A stretch of DNA of 64,000 bases from Metallyticus violacea. Lineage: Eukaryota > Arthropoda > Insecta > Mantodea > Metallyticidae. The translations under genes were made by a program, and so were the position numbers. The notes below the pieces were generated by a model, which was given only the letters and a program-made list of their open reading frames with translations, made no database searches and was not told the DNA's origin. Location: NCBI GenBank assembly GCA_030762175.1, contig CM060831.1:34890001-34954000 (forward strand), given 5' to 3'. Below, piece by piece: positions 25,471 to 37,789 of this stretch (positions within the stretch are counted from its first letter, which is position 1; each line of letters opens with the position of its first letter).

Positions 25471-25757
25471 CATTTTTTTTTTTTGAATGCGTAATGCCCG
25501 TTTTTACTACCGAGACACCACAGGCGGTGGACACTGATGATACATGAGAAGAAATTATATATTGGGAAAGGATTTTTTTTTAAAGGAAGGAAGCGTTCCA
25601 GGCCTTAAGTTTAAGGTACCTCCCCGACATTTGCCATTTATGAGGACTGAGGAAAACCTGGAAAAAAACTCAGGGAGGACAGTTCTGGTGGGATTCGAAC
25701 CATAGACCTCCCGTTCATGAGTCCGCGCCTAAACGACATCGGCCATCCGTGGCGGTT
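25471..25757 (-). repeat. SINE family B
   Basis: Reverse-oriented full-length copy. It has a poly-T, then GCCCGTTTTTACTACCGAGA, the body with GGTACCTCCCCGACATTTGC, the B-box reverse complement GGGATTCGAACC, and the head ending CCATCCGTGGCGGT. It is modestly diverged from the 17684 copy. No confident target-site duplication. Confidence 0.9.
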
Positions 25758-25759
25758 TA

Positions 25760-26635
25760 GGCATTGTTGATTTTCATTCTTGCCATGTACGAAAACTCCT
25801 CATCTTTTAAGCAAAATATTACCAGCAAGAAATGTGTCCTATTATCTGTCATATTAGATTTTATAGTAATGTTTAATATTATCCATACCCAAACGGATAG
25901 TTCACGTAACACTGCTTCCCAGCTGTTTACAAATTTAATGTGGGTTAGTTGGGAAAAGTTTAAAGGCATGCCGATATTTCAAATGTCTAGACCCGTTGAA
26001 CTCTGGAAACAAAAATGTATACGTTTCTAATGATTATTTTTTGCAATGTGGAAACATTAGCAACTTGGGTAGAGAATTCATTGCTGTAATTTTCTAGCCA
26101 TTCCTCCTCTTGAGCATACTGGACCCATTTTAAAAGTAAACATTGTTTTCATTGTTAAGTTCCGGCTATTCTTGAAATAATGTCGTACGGTCCCAATACA
26201 AGTTAGTCAAAGCTATTCATGCCTATCTTTTGGTGCTCCTTCATCCGTGTGATGCCATTCTTTGCTCAAACTTTTTGTTTCGGATTCGCCTGTTAGAATA
26301 GGTCCCTCGTCTTTATCCTAGGAACGTCTGAACCCGCCATTCCGTCCGTAACTTCTCTAACTTTAGTTTGGGTCTATCTGACAGAAACTTTTATGTGTTG
26401 GTGATGGGCACAGTCTCCGTCAGATGTTTCACAGTGATGCGGTCTTAATCGCCTGGGAATGACGACATATTACGACCGATCTTGCCTCTACGTTCCAGTC
26501 ATAAACCTGCAAAAAGCCCTGCCATATTTAACCTACATTCAACGATGCGGGTCAACAAGTTAGAATGTTTTACCTTGTACAAAGCATATACCGTGTGTTC
26601 AAATTTAAATGAAATTTTCCTTCACTTCATGTCGT
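25760..26635. other. Intron, nothing recognised
   Basis: Overlapping ORFs on both strands at 25757-26030 have no motif. No repeat ends were seen. Confidence 0.4.
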
Positions 26636-26639
26636 CATT

Positions 26640-26923
26640 GTTATGTTTCGTAAGCTGTTTTCTTTGTAGAATCAGGTCGTGGGTTCAAATCCGACCAGCT
26701 TGGATACATTTCTTGGGACGTAAAAATCATAAATATGACTTCTTTCGGAAGGAAAGTAAAGCTGTTGGTAAAGTAAAGTAGTAAATAGAATCTCAAGCCT
26801 GAAAGAAGAGGCCTCTAAGACAAATATATAGGCCGTTTCGATCTCTGGATTGAATGGTACGCTAATGACCTGATATGTTAAACAGCATTCTTAAATAAAC
26901 GCAATAATAATAATAATAATAAT
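26640..26923 (+). repeat. SINE family A, diverged, with AAT tail
   Basis: Contains the B box GGGTTCAAATCCGACC near 26680 and the family A body (GACGTAAAAATCATAAATAT, TCAAGCCTGAAAGA, GAGGCCTCTAAG, GCTAATGACCTGA). It ends in an AAT triplet run at about 26899-26923. The A box is not recognisable. The tail repeat is another case of a microsatellite seeded at a SINE 3' end. Confidence 0.8.
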
Positions 26924-26929
26924 GATATA

Positions 26930-29255
26930 GGCTAATCGTAGTTAATAATCTAACTATTCATTTCGCTGGATAATAAAACAAAAGCAATATCTTATGTTTT
27001 CTTCAGTTTCAAAGAAGTAAGCAACAGTTTTGTGCTTTTATTATTTGTCAATTTGAAACTGGACATATACATTAGGGATTTAAATTATTGACATGACGTA
27101 TTGCTTCACATAGGCATCAAATAAACCAACTGGAACACGACCTAACGTACTTTACCAATCACATCCGTCAGGACTAAATTTAGGTAACCGCTATATAATA
27201 ACTGTTGTTTATGACAATTTATGTGCCAATTAGAAACTGAAAGTAACCAAATATGAAAACGAAAGTGTGGCCAATTGGGCAGGAATTCATTCACACAGTG
27301 AAGTATATCCTAACGTTATTATCCCCTAAACAAAACGGAAATAGCTTTCAAGAATAAGCTCGCAATCTTCTTTTGTAACATCCATGACAATTTTTAAAGA
27401 TTTAAAGAAGTTGTGTTACAATAAATATGGATGACATTATTTCTAAGATGGAGATATCAAAATAAAAGAACAGTATCCGATGTCAAAAATAATCTATGCC
27501 GTTTAACTATGTCTCTAGAGGTTAACTCGCTCCATGATAATTTTAAAAATGAAGTCCAACTTAAAATTGAAGAGACTAAAATACGATTTTGATATTCTAG
27601 GATGACGCATGAGGGATTGATTGATTATGTGTTTTATAAAGATACTATAATAAAACCGCACAAATCTCGTAATTCAATTAAAAACACTGTCTTTATATAA
27701 ACACTCCGCATCCCAGTCTGCCATCTGCCAGTCATGCACAAACGGCGACCCGTACCGAATCACAATCTTGTAGATTCAGTAATCTCCTCTTATAATAAAC
27801 GCTGGTACAATTTAATTAGTGCTCTTTTTATGCAATAATGAGTATTAACTGTCAAAACAGATGTTCGAAGTAGTATATGTCCTTATTTATACATGCTCTG
27901 CTAAATAAGATAATTAGCATTTCTGATTCTAAAATGTTTTAATTTCATCTAAAGGGTTGAGTTAATTCTTTAGATACAATTTTTAGTGTCGCAAAGACTA
28001 TAGTCACACTATTAAAACGTGGTAAAATGAGCGCCATAACCTTGTAGAAATAATACTGTCCCCTAAAACTTTCCTTACAGCTCCAAAGAATCATGTCGAT
28101 GCGGCACATATTGTTAAAATAGCCATCTGGTCATTATCGGATTAATGTCCCAAAATTGTGTGAATATTTGCATGCCACACTTCTCTGGAAACAGTATATA
28201 TATATAATAAAAATGAAAAATTAAGGAACTGTTGGAACAGTGAAATTAAGATAACAAGAACTAGAGAAACATAAATAAAAAGAGATAAAAATCTTAAATA
28301 GCCACACACTTTTCCTTATATTTCGAACAACTGATGCTATTCAAAGGCAGACATATAAGAACCAGCAATATTTCGCAAAACTCAATTACAAAAATTCATG
28401 CGACTTACGTTGCCAGGGGTTGTAATTTTTTACTATAATTGTTGTGTAAGGCTTCAATTTCATCAATTTAGTAGCTCTGTGGGCTGAGCTTTTTCAATGT
28501 CTTTGGAGACTCGAATGATTTTATAACGATATATTTTTTCCCCTAGAAAACTAGTTTTTCGTTTTTATACTAAGCTAGTAACAAGAAGCATACGCAAATA
28601 TTATATGTTATAGTATTAACTTGGGAAATGACATTTCAATACACTAAATTTAAATCACATACGATAATAAATTCACTTGTACATTAAGAGTATTTGTTAA
28701 TGCAATGGAAGCTAAACACCACTGACTTTGTGATAGAGAGAGAGAGTTGACTTGAAGAATAAATTACTAATCGATAACTTCAGGTATTAATGAGTCGACT
28801 GACCCGCACGGCCGGTAGATAGCTAAATGGAACGCAAGGTACTTACAAGTATCTCATTACTTTTCAATTAAATATTATTAGATTTAAATGTATTTAATCA
28901 ATTCCAAGAGGAGTTCGTCTTGACTTGAAGCATACTTGTTATGGTTTCTTCAAGTACCTGCTCACATTTTATTCTCCTGTTTTCTATCAAGAGCCTCTAT
29001 TGAGAATTTCATTGCATTTTCCCAAAACCGACATCTTAATATTTTATCCAACTGTCGAGTACGAAAACTTTTAACCGGCGCGCTTTTAATGCATTACATG
29101 CCTAGTGCTTTTACTTGATTCTGGGGTATAGTGGTGGACCCCGGTTTCACACTAGGTAGAAAAATAGTCAGAAAAGATGTTCAAATACTCCCGAATGAAG
29201 CTTTGTGACACACTTTCTGGCATGTTCACCATAATCACGATCTCCATTTTCTGAC
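26930..29255. other. Intron, nothing recognised
   Basis: About 2.3 kb of AT-rich sequence with a short GA run near 28735. No motif found. Confidence 0.5.
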
Positions 29256-29260
29256 ACATT

Positions 29261-29345
29261 CACTATGATAATACCTACATAGGATGCCTAAACGCGATCG
29301 TCTCAATGTAGGTGCATTATCAATACATGACACTCACCATCTCTG
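29261..29345. repeat. Hairpin-forming repeat H2, copy 2
   Basis: Near-identical to 25241-25334 apart from small indels and a few substitutions. It begins CACTATGATAATACCTACAT and keeps CTCAATGTAGGTGCATTATC and GACACTCACCATCTCTGA. The stem GATAAT-ACCTACAT with ATGTAGGT-GC-ATTATC is kept in both copies. The flanks beyond these limits are unrelated to those of copy 1, so this is a dispersed repeat and not a larger duplication. Confidence 0.75.
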
Positions 29346-29349
29346 AATG

Positions 29350-30525
29350 TTTAGCTATCTCAAATAATTTAATAATACTCTAACTTCTTTATAGATCCAG
29401 AAGTAGATTTGATTGTCATTCTGAAAATATATTTGTTACTTTGCAAGAAGTAACAAATAAGCCTGCAATGACAAGCTCAGTTTATACTATAATGAGTTCT
29501 CTTTCTTTTTTCATCATAAATAAATGTAATTAACAAATGGATCAACTCAGTGAAAGTGTAATCTCTCATGAATTCCCAAACAATCATAGCATTTTTAGAA
29601 GATAAGAGATAAAGCATGACTAATATTTTCTATGTATTGATATATTCAAAAATTTCCAATATAATTTTTCGTTGATCGTTCAAGAATTACACAGTACATT
29701 TTCTTGTTGAGTTTACCGAAATTACAAATGCAAATAAAAACTCCTTTGAGATTCTTTATGCAAATAAGTCAAGAGTTAAGCAGGAAGTGACGTTTCCTGA
29801 GGGAACGTTGCGCCATTGGAGCTTAGAACGCGGAGAGAAAAAGGATGTAACAAACAAAGCCGGAAAGCCGAAACCTCCTGCTTGTCAGGTGTCAGTCGTG
29901 GGCCTCATTAGGCCCTAATTACTGGTAAGCACAGTGACTAGGCTGCCCATCCTTCAAGCTGCCACTTACGTAAGTGGTTCCCAGAAATTAGCTCAAACTG
30001 TGGACATAGGCTCTTCACACAGAAACATCAAGCAGAGTATTTGATTACCAAGTTCTCCATCATCCATCCCCATTTCAGTTCAGTATTCAAGGCACGACCT
30101 TGGTCTAAACGTATAAATTGAATATCACTATCTTTGTCTGTGTATTGGAGCAAGATAAGTAATCGATCTTTCTGATTTATAAACGACTTTGGAATCTTTA
30201 TTCCACTTTTATTTAATGCGACATATAACATATATAACAATAATTAAAGAAGCAGAAAATCATAAAAACACTTGGATATTCACAGGTTGTCGCTCGCTAT
30301 ATTTCCAACTTCTGGAGTTCTTCAAAGTCAATAAGACAAGTGAAGGTGGTACAAATAAATGTTGAATTTCGAAGATAACGTAATGCATGGAAAGAGAGTA
30401 AACAAGCAACAAGTGTGTGTGGGTTGAGAGAGGGGGGGGGAGAGAATATAAATATATTAATACGTAAGTAAACCCGGTGGTATTCGCGCTTTAATGCAAA
30501 AATATAACTGTCATTTCTCTATCTC
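29350..30525. other. Intron, nothing recognised
   Basis: A less AT-rich patch at 29790-29980 (GCCGGAAAGCCGAAACC) matches no family known to me. A short G-run lies near 30434. Confidence 0.4.
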
Positions 30526-30539
30526 TGAGGAATCCTTAC

Positions 30540-30856
30540 GTCGGTCCTGGTGGTGTAGTGGTTACCATACTTCCCTCCTATACCCAAGATCGCGGGTTCG
30601 AACCCGGCCAGGATCGATGGATTTTTCCGGGCGTAAAAATCCTAAGTATGGCTTCCTTCGGAAGGGAAGTAAAGCCGTGGGTCCCGTGTCGTACATTTAC
30701 GGCACGAAAAAGAACCTCAAGCCTGAAAGAGAGGCCTCTGAGCAAAATTTGTCGGCCGTTTCACGCCCTGAGTTGAATGGGACGCTGATGACCTGAGCTG
30801 TTAAAGAGCGTCCATAAATAAATCAATCAATAAAAAAAAAAAAAAAAAAAAAAAAA
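30540..30856 (+). repeat. SINE family A, reference full-length copy with target-site duplication
   Basis: The head is tRNA-like, with A box TGGTGTAGTGGTTACCATAC and B box GGGTTCGAACCCGGCC. The body has the diagnostic GGGCGTAAAAATCCTAAGTA, AAGCCTGAAAGAGAGGCCTC and CGCTGATGACCTGAGCTGTT. It ends in an A-rich tail of about 25. The exact direct repeat GGAATCCTTAC flanks it (30529-30539 and 30857-30867). It is the least decayed of seven family A copies here, so probably the most recent insertion. Box sequences suggest RNA polymerase III transcription is possible. Confidence 0.95.
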
Positions 30857-30872
30857 GGAATCCTTACAATGA

Positions 30873-30933
30873 GTTAGGTAAGGGAGATGTTAGGTAACCG
30901 GTAAGGGAGATGTTAGGTAACCGGTAAGGGAGA
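30873..30933 (+). repeat. Short minisatellite, 23-base unit
   Basis: Two full units of GTTAGGTAACCGGTAAGGG plus AGAT, preceded by one 16-base unit that lacks ACCGGTA. It lies immediately after the SINE duplication at 30857. Confidence 0.9.
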
Positions 30934-31022
30934 CTTGGTTTTAACAAAACGTCTATGATTGTTCATACGTAGCGAAACAACAGTAGAAGTTACTTGTAGA
31001 CCAATATACAATGTTTTGTAAG

Positions 31023-31079
31023 ACCGCCTGTGGTGCCTCAGTAGTGAAAACGGGCGTTAAACACTACTCAATAAAAAAA
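31023..31079 (+). repeat. SINE family B, severely 5'-truncated, with target-site duplication
   Basis: Only the last 57 bases or so of family B are present (ACCGCCTGTGGTGCCTCAGT to TTAAACACTACT plus an A-rich tail). It is flanked by the exact 12-base repeat ATGTTTTGTAAG at 31011-31022 and 31080-31091. The intact duplication shows it inserted as this stub and was not trimmed later, as in incomplete LINE-type reverse transcription. Confidence 0.92.
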
Positions 31080-31094
31080 ATGTTTTGTAAGGTT

Positions 31095-32407
31095 TACAAG
31101 ACAACATACACATGATATTCTCAGAAGAACAGGCAGCAAATAAAGAAATGTTAAATTTTCTGGATAAATTTGGGCTGCGGAATGAATGACATGGCATAAT
31201 AAGCACACAGATTCATTTAAGGCGTTGGCAAGGATATGAGCCTGCAACGGGACGGGATAAATTGGAAGGAGATAGGTTGCGGCGAAATATAATTTTAAGG
31301 TTAAGGGGTGTTCTAAACGCAAGGCGGGTACGAATTTACAAAAACTGCTAAAAGTATAATGTATAATAAAGTATGGTGACATTCGTTCGAAATAGGTCTA
31401 GTGCTTTCAATTCCAGGCACGTAAGTAGTAACAAGGTTAATGACGTTTTTATTGGATGTTTTAGGTTTAAATAGGAAAGTTTTGTGCGCTGGGATGATGA
31501 CGGATTCAAATTTTTGGTCTTGGAACTTTTGAGCTCAGTTTTTAATATACGTGTCAAGAAATTAATAGTTGTTACAAAGACGATGACCAAGGATTGAAAG
31601 AGAGAAAAGAACAGATCTTTTGATATGCAGCGGATGACAGCTACCAAAATGGTTGACTTAATGTACAAGGACGTACGAAAACAGTCATTGCATAAAGAAA
31701 TATCAATATCTATGAACATAGTGGCATTGGGAGAGACAGAAGAAGTGAACTTAACTGAAAAATTGGAGTTAATATTAGTAAGGAACTGGTCGAGAGATTC
31801 TGAGTCATGGGTTCAGAGCACGAATATATCATCAATATATCTCAGTGCCAAAGGTTCTGAACATACTAAGCAAAAGCATTGAGAAGGCTTTATGATTACT
31901 TGGCTTTTTGAATATTTTCTTTTTATGTTTCTGTAGCATAAACAAAAATGTTACAAAATTAAATGAGCTTTCTCTTAGATCTTATAAACTTTTGTTACCA
32001 TGTACAGTGCACTAGAGCATAGTACATCAGCAGAAAGTTAACACAGTGGTCCATTCCTCTCTTCTGTCATCTGCCATACCCTTTTAGCTACAACTCATGG
32101 CACAGTGGCTAAAAACAGGGTCACTAATGGAGAAGGGAAGTCCAACTCTCACTATCATATAAAGCAACCTGGAATACCATTGACCCTGCAGCTCTGTCAT
32201 CCATCTCTGGTACTGCAGGTACCTGGAAAATTGATTCCATTTGTTCTCGCAAATGCATTATGATTCACAATATTTTGGACGCTGTTGTTAGAATTCACAC
32301 TGAGCTATGACCCACTTGGAAATTGAACGTCTTTATTCTTTGTCAGTGACTTTGTTATTTATCTCTGACTTTGTGCTTCTATCAATTTTATACACCCTTG
32401 TTCTTCT

Positions 32408-32442
<35 letters not shown>

Positions 32443-33120
32443 CTCCTCCTCCTCTTCTTCAAATCAATGTGAAACCTGTTCCGGTTTCGTCACCGTTGTC
32501 TCGGTCTCCCTACATTTCTTCTTTCAGAGGAATTATATTCCATTAACTGCCTAGGATTTTTACTGTGGCACGCATGTTACTACTCTGTCTACTCAATTTC
32601 TTTGACTGTCTATACTCCAAGTTATGTTGTTTGTTTAATAGTTATTAATTTCATTATAGGTCGTACCACTTTTTGTTCTGTGGGTTCTTTCCTATAAATA
32701 TCACTATTTTGCGTATGTTTTAAATTATAAGTGTTTTGAGCTTACTTCATTGAAACTATGACCTATCATTTTTAAATTTTATTTGCTCTCCTTATGTCGT
32801 CGGCGAATAACATAGCGTTTATAACATTTGCAGCTCAATTCTTAATTCTTAAACGTATTTTTTCTTTCTTCGATTCGCTGATAAAATCATCAATGCAAAT
32901 TTTAAGCAATGTTGCAGATGAATGATATCCTTAGTTGATATAAAACTTTGACGTTAGTTATTTTCCTGTATACACCGTTAGGGAAATTGAGAGTTTCGGT
33001 CAAAAAAATATTTTTTATATATTTTCTGCAAATGGTTCCATGTACCTTTGGGTGTCCACACAGAGAGTCAACAGTTGTATGTTCCCTCTCCCCCCCACCC
33101 TTCGGGCTAGCTATTTAAAG
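31095..33120. other. Intron with a CTT/CCT-rich tract, otherwise unrecognised
   Basis: A pyrimidine-rich CTT/CCT tract lies at about 32397-32460. Longer ORFs at 31068-31382 and 31348-31719 (minus) and 31625-31882 (plus) have no recognisable family. Confidence 0.4.
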
Positions 33121-33125
33121 ACTCC

Positions 33126-33190
33126 AGGGTCTGAGCTTTCCAGATAAATTCACTCACTACGTTCGTGTATTATCAGCAATCTCAGACCCT
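33126..33190. repeat. Hairpin-forming repeat H1, copy 2
   Basis: The outer arms AGGGTCTGAG (33126-33135) and CTCAGACCCT (33181-33190) are identical to copy 1. GATAAATTCACTCACTACGT in the left and central part is nearly identical. The inner right arm (TGTATTATCA) has diverged, so the inner stem is weakened while the outer stem is intact. The outermost AATATCAC arm of copy 1 is absent. Confidence 0.8.
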
Positions 33191-33194
33191 GTTG

Positions 33195-35385
33195 TGATAA
33201 TTTTAACTAATTTTTGCTAATAATACATTTCTTCGGAACTTTCCAGAGCTAATCAAAAGTAATGAACTATAGACCTTTCTGAAATGTGTTAACATTTCTG
33301 ATCCATTATTTCTTGATCGAGTCCTTCAAGGAACAAGGATGTTTACCTTTATATATCTATTTTAAAAAAATATTCTCTTGCATTTATTCACCTTAAGATA
33401 ACTACTCAATGTCTATGAAAGTTAGGACAGTTAGAATGCTGACGATTTTCTGAATATTTGGGGAAGTAGAACTTGAACTTGGCACTAGCACATAAGTAGA
33501 AAAAGCATGTATTTCTACCTTTCCGATGCTGAAGAAGGGACCTAACTGTAAAGTCTGCCTCTGCAGCAGATCGATACGGTGGTAGCAGCAGTAGCCCAGC
33601 CATTGTATACAGCCCCACCCACAGCCCGGTAAAGGGTCACTTTCAATATTCCGAGTTGTCTTTGCCCACATCAAAGACCACGTTTTAAAATCCGCAACTT
33701 AAACGTAACTTGACTAAGTCACCGGCTTTTACATATTTATTTTAATACTTTTAGTGTAGTGAATAAAAAGAGATTAAAATCTGAGGAATATACTCTTGAG
33801 ATATAGAACCAAAGCTGGTAATGAATATAATAAACAAATTTATGAACTTTACAAAGGCCATGACGTATCAATTTTTTTCTCATAAATTCATAAAAACTCA
33901 AGTCTTGTTATACAATTTCGATGAAAACTGTATTAAATATTGATATTCATTAGACAGTTCTTAATGAGTTGATATACAGGGTGTCCCAGAATCACCGTAT
34001 ACTTTTTTCCGAATAGGCAACTCAAAAGACCCAACCTGTAACTGTTGGAAAAAACAACAGATGATGTAACAACAGTCAATATTTGAATACTGAGAATCTG
34101 TTACAGGTTCTTTGAATATATTTTATTGAAAATGGATTTTTATGTTCACTGACCCTTGAAATGACAGAAAATTTAACAGATCAGTAACAGCTAAAAGAAA
34201 ATATATTTAACTTAGACACATAAGTAGAAATATAAAATCATATGTATTAATAACTCTACATTAATTGAATATTAATTATGCACCTTATTCGGCAATGAAA
34301 ATGTTACAGAGAAAATTAAAGGAAAGAAACGTACTTACATATCGTGCAATTTTGTCCATCTCTAACACACCTGCAAGATGCAACATGCGTGTCATGAGAG
34401 TGCAGGAGGGTATAACTTGAAAAATGCAACACCGTATATATTTTGTAACATTTCAATTAACTATCCATAATAGTAGTTGGATCTAGCGAATCTAAGAAAA
34501 AGATCAAAGTGCATCAGCATACGTGTATCTTGCATTGAACGATTAATTTGAACGTTCATAATATCACGTATTGATAATTTGACGTATCCAAGTAGCATCA
34601 AAGCTATGCATTTTGGCTGCGTTAAAGCTGCCTACTCGATCTGTAAGAACATTTCCTCTTGGATGGATGGTCTGGGGCGGAGACACCACCAGGAGGAAGG
34701 GATGGTGTGCAGAAGATACCGGGATGTCAGGATCAACAGTCAGTCAAGTTCACAAACATAGATGAGGTCCTTAACAGTTTCCAGATAGAAAACACTGACA
34801 TCGATCGAGGACCCCTCCCCCCATCCTACAGTTTTTTTAACCTCTCAGAAGGTTCGTTTTGATTCCAAACGCCAGGGTTAGAAACCTTTCCAAAGGGCAA
34901 GCAACACCGCGAAAGCCCGCATCGTCCTGTTACGTTGGACCAAGTAATAGAACAAACAGAGATATCAAATGAAATGGTAGAGAGAAAAATTCCTGGAATG
35001 TAAATACCCATATCAACATTCACCTAAGTGACCACGGAAACCTCAAGGTCAGAATATCTGGCCTAATGAGAACTGAACCTGACACCTGCCTAATGCTAGA
35101 TATAGTTTTCTCCTTACAGAAATTCTAGTACTTTTCTGTTAATGTGCCGAACACAATAAGTGCGTGCCGAAATGCGTCACTGAATTATTCAGAAGACTTT
35201 CGGATACAATGAAAATATATATTGCTGTGGTTCTGTTTGCTTCAAGGCTTAACATGGCCAAATCCACAGAATATACCGAAGTAATTATTAATCAAGGCAG
35301 GTTTGCTAAATGGTCTCTGTGTAGAGGCTGCTACTGCTGAAATTGTTATTGTTCTTAAGCTAACACTGTTACGGAAATTGCTTTA
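33195..35385. other. Intron; one possible transposon end, otherwise unrecognised
   Basis: ACAGGGTGTCCCAGAATCAC near 33977 looks like the terminus of an IS630/Tc1-type transposon, but no inverted partner was found within the next 2 kb. Short plus-strand ORFs at 34579-34862 and a minus ORF at 34826-35023 carry no motif I recognise. Confidence 0.4.
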
Positions 35386-35389
35386 AGTA

Positions 35390-36558
35390 CAGGGTTTACA
35401 TAAATTCCGTTAACACTTTCAAACTTCAATTACACAAAACTCACAAGTGATATAATTTTCATACGTACATCATTCTAAAGAGAAAATCGCCTAGTTCCCA
35501 TGCACGCATCATGTGTGACTCCGCAGATGTGCACACCGTAATCTAACTCGTGCTAAACCTACCCAACACATCTCCTTGTAACGTGGAAGCCGCTTCCCGA
35601 ACTCTCTGCTTGAGTTCCTCCAGATCAAGTAGCAAAGGCGGCACTTACACTTGGTCCCTTAAATAATGCGACAGGAAGGAAATCACACGCTTTAATGTCC
35701 TTACATTAAGCAATTGTCTCCTGCTCCAACACGTCAAATACAGTGCTAACGCAACTACATGTTCAGGTAAGCTTGAATGTCATTATGGAAATGTGGTGGC
35801 ACCCTATCCTGCTGGAAGAGATAAGTATCAGAGTCTTCCTGCATTTGAGGATTCAGCCATTGCTGTAAAGTTTCCATATAGGAAATTCTGTCACAGAGAC
35901 TTTAGCGAGGAAGAGAGGACGCGACATGCACAGAGAGCATTAACCTTCACTGAATCGCGCTAACATTCGATAAATCGAAGGTTTCTGGTGTCCCAAACGT
36001 TACAATTACGTATGTTGGTTCATCGTCCCATGTTTGTGAAATGCTTCTTTACCGTCATGATGTCCTCACCCCCTTCTGCTTGTCGTTGTAGCTGAAAACA
36101 AAAATGGTGATGCTTTTCTTTATCTTGCTTCTGTTAGCTTATGTCGTAGACTTCATAGTCAGTTTCTTTCGCAGAACTTTTCACTGTCTTTCCAGCATTT
36201 ACAGCTCATGGAACTCTCTACACACAGGTCTCGCTCTCGTTCCACTTCTCTTCACTCAAACCATTCCTTTCTGAGGGCAAAGTAGCCGATATTTCCTAAT
36301 TTCGCAAGTCAATGGTATGTTACCGTTCTGCTTGTGGTTGTTACATCTGTGACACACTTGCTGCTATGAAATTCGAATGCACAGAAAACTTTCTCAACAT
36401 CGGACATCGTCATCCTTGTAATTCACGTCGAATGTGGACAATTTGCGGGTAAACTCAGCGAGATTCTCTTCAGAACGTTATGTATACAAGAGTGATATCA
36501 CTTGAAGTTTTGTGAAATTGAAGTTTCAACGCATTACCGGACTTTAAGTAAATCCTTG
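35390..36558 (-). mobile_element. IS630/mariner-type DNA transposon, nearly whole but broken
   Basis: The left end GGGTTTACATAAATTCCGTT plus AACACTTTCAAACTTCAATT is mirrored at the right end (AATTGAAGTTTCAACGCATT, then ACCGGACTTTAAGTAAATCC). This gives long terminal inverted repeats bounding about 1.17 kb. On the minus strand the transposase starts at 36413 (MTMSDVEKVFCAFEF, then HSSKCVTDV). It runs through degraded DDE segments (36110-35600, with frameshifts and stops) and ends with EELDY-like residues and VHICGVTHDACMGT, at a stop near 35475. N- and C-terminal ends are recognisable as one widespread insect transposase family. The coding sequence has many breaks and cannot make an active protein. 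Confidence 0.75.
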
Positions 36559-36559
36559 C

Positions 36560-37785
36560 TTTATGACAAACTTGCATTTCTTATTCAAAAGTATCGCTAT
36601 TAATATCGGCGGAAAATTGCTCCAATAAAGACAAGTTTTTATCGCATTAATTGCAGAAGCGTTGAAATATATGAAGTACAATAAATTAAATCTTTCTACC
36701 AAATTGCGAGCAACATTGAACATTATTGGTGCTATAGCGTTATCTAAAACTGTCGCTCACCATAATGTAGTCCATAAAATTTACTTCCTCTGTTTTAAGT
36801 TGCATGCATCTATTAACGAAAGCTAAAATAAACATTATTGTAACATAAGCCAACTGTTCCATTTATGCACGTTATTAAAATTTGCTTAATGTTGTACAAA
36901 GAGTTATTTGTCATGTACTTCCAAGAACGGAGCGGCTTCTTTCTATGAATAATTTTTCTCACATATCTGCTCAGAGAACTTTGATAAATAATAGAATGTG
37001 CTACATATCAATTTGTCTTATTGTTTTCTTTGAACTTCTGTATAACACGAAGGTTATTCCTTAAGCTTTTATTTTTCCCTGCTCTAGTATTAACAAATCA
37101 ATACGGTTACGGCCTAGGACATTCAAGAATAAGAATGTAGCCCTAAAGGGATTAATTAACTGAAGTATTATTACACTCGTTTGGCTAGAAAGATGACAAT
37201 TACATACCAGTAATGTACTAAACCACATTTTTTTGCACTATCGCAGGCTACCAAAGAGAGTAACAATTCCTATATACCTTATGTTAACTACTTTCACATG
37301 TTTGGGATCTGGGGAGAAAGAGGATGGAACAGGAAGTTCGTTCCTCTTGGAAGTCTTACACCAACTTTCTTTTTACTACTTCTTAGATGTGGAACTCTAA
37401 TCAGTTTAAAGCCTAGTCGTATATTTAACTATTACAGAAAATCCATATATAACACCATTCAAAAATACGATCCTTAATAAAGAGAACAATCATAAAACAC
37501 TAAATATAAAAAATAAGGTGAGAAGTAGAAAAATGTGTTTTTTAAGTTTCTCACCACTCTGTAAAGAATCTGCTGGTAAAGAGACAGACAAATACCACAA
37601 TATGGTACACTGACGGATATATAATCAAGCTGGAGGCGGAGCAGACGATGTAGCCCCCAAGACTAGCATTAGTTTAAGTCTTGGGAAATACTGCATTGTA
37701 TTTTGCAATCTTGACCTGCACTTAAAAGGATATTGAAAAAGGCTACCTAGGTAAGTATATTATGCTCCTTTTCAGTCGTGCTGCT
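36560..37785. other. Intron, nothing recognised
   Basis: AT-rich. A 60-codon ORF at 36882-37064 shows no motif. Confidence 0.5.
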
Positions 37786-37789
37786 CTTT

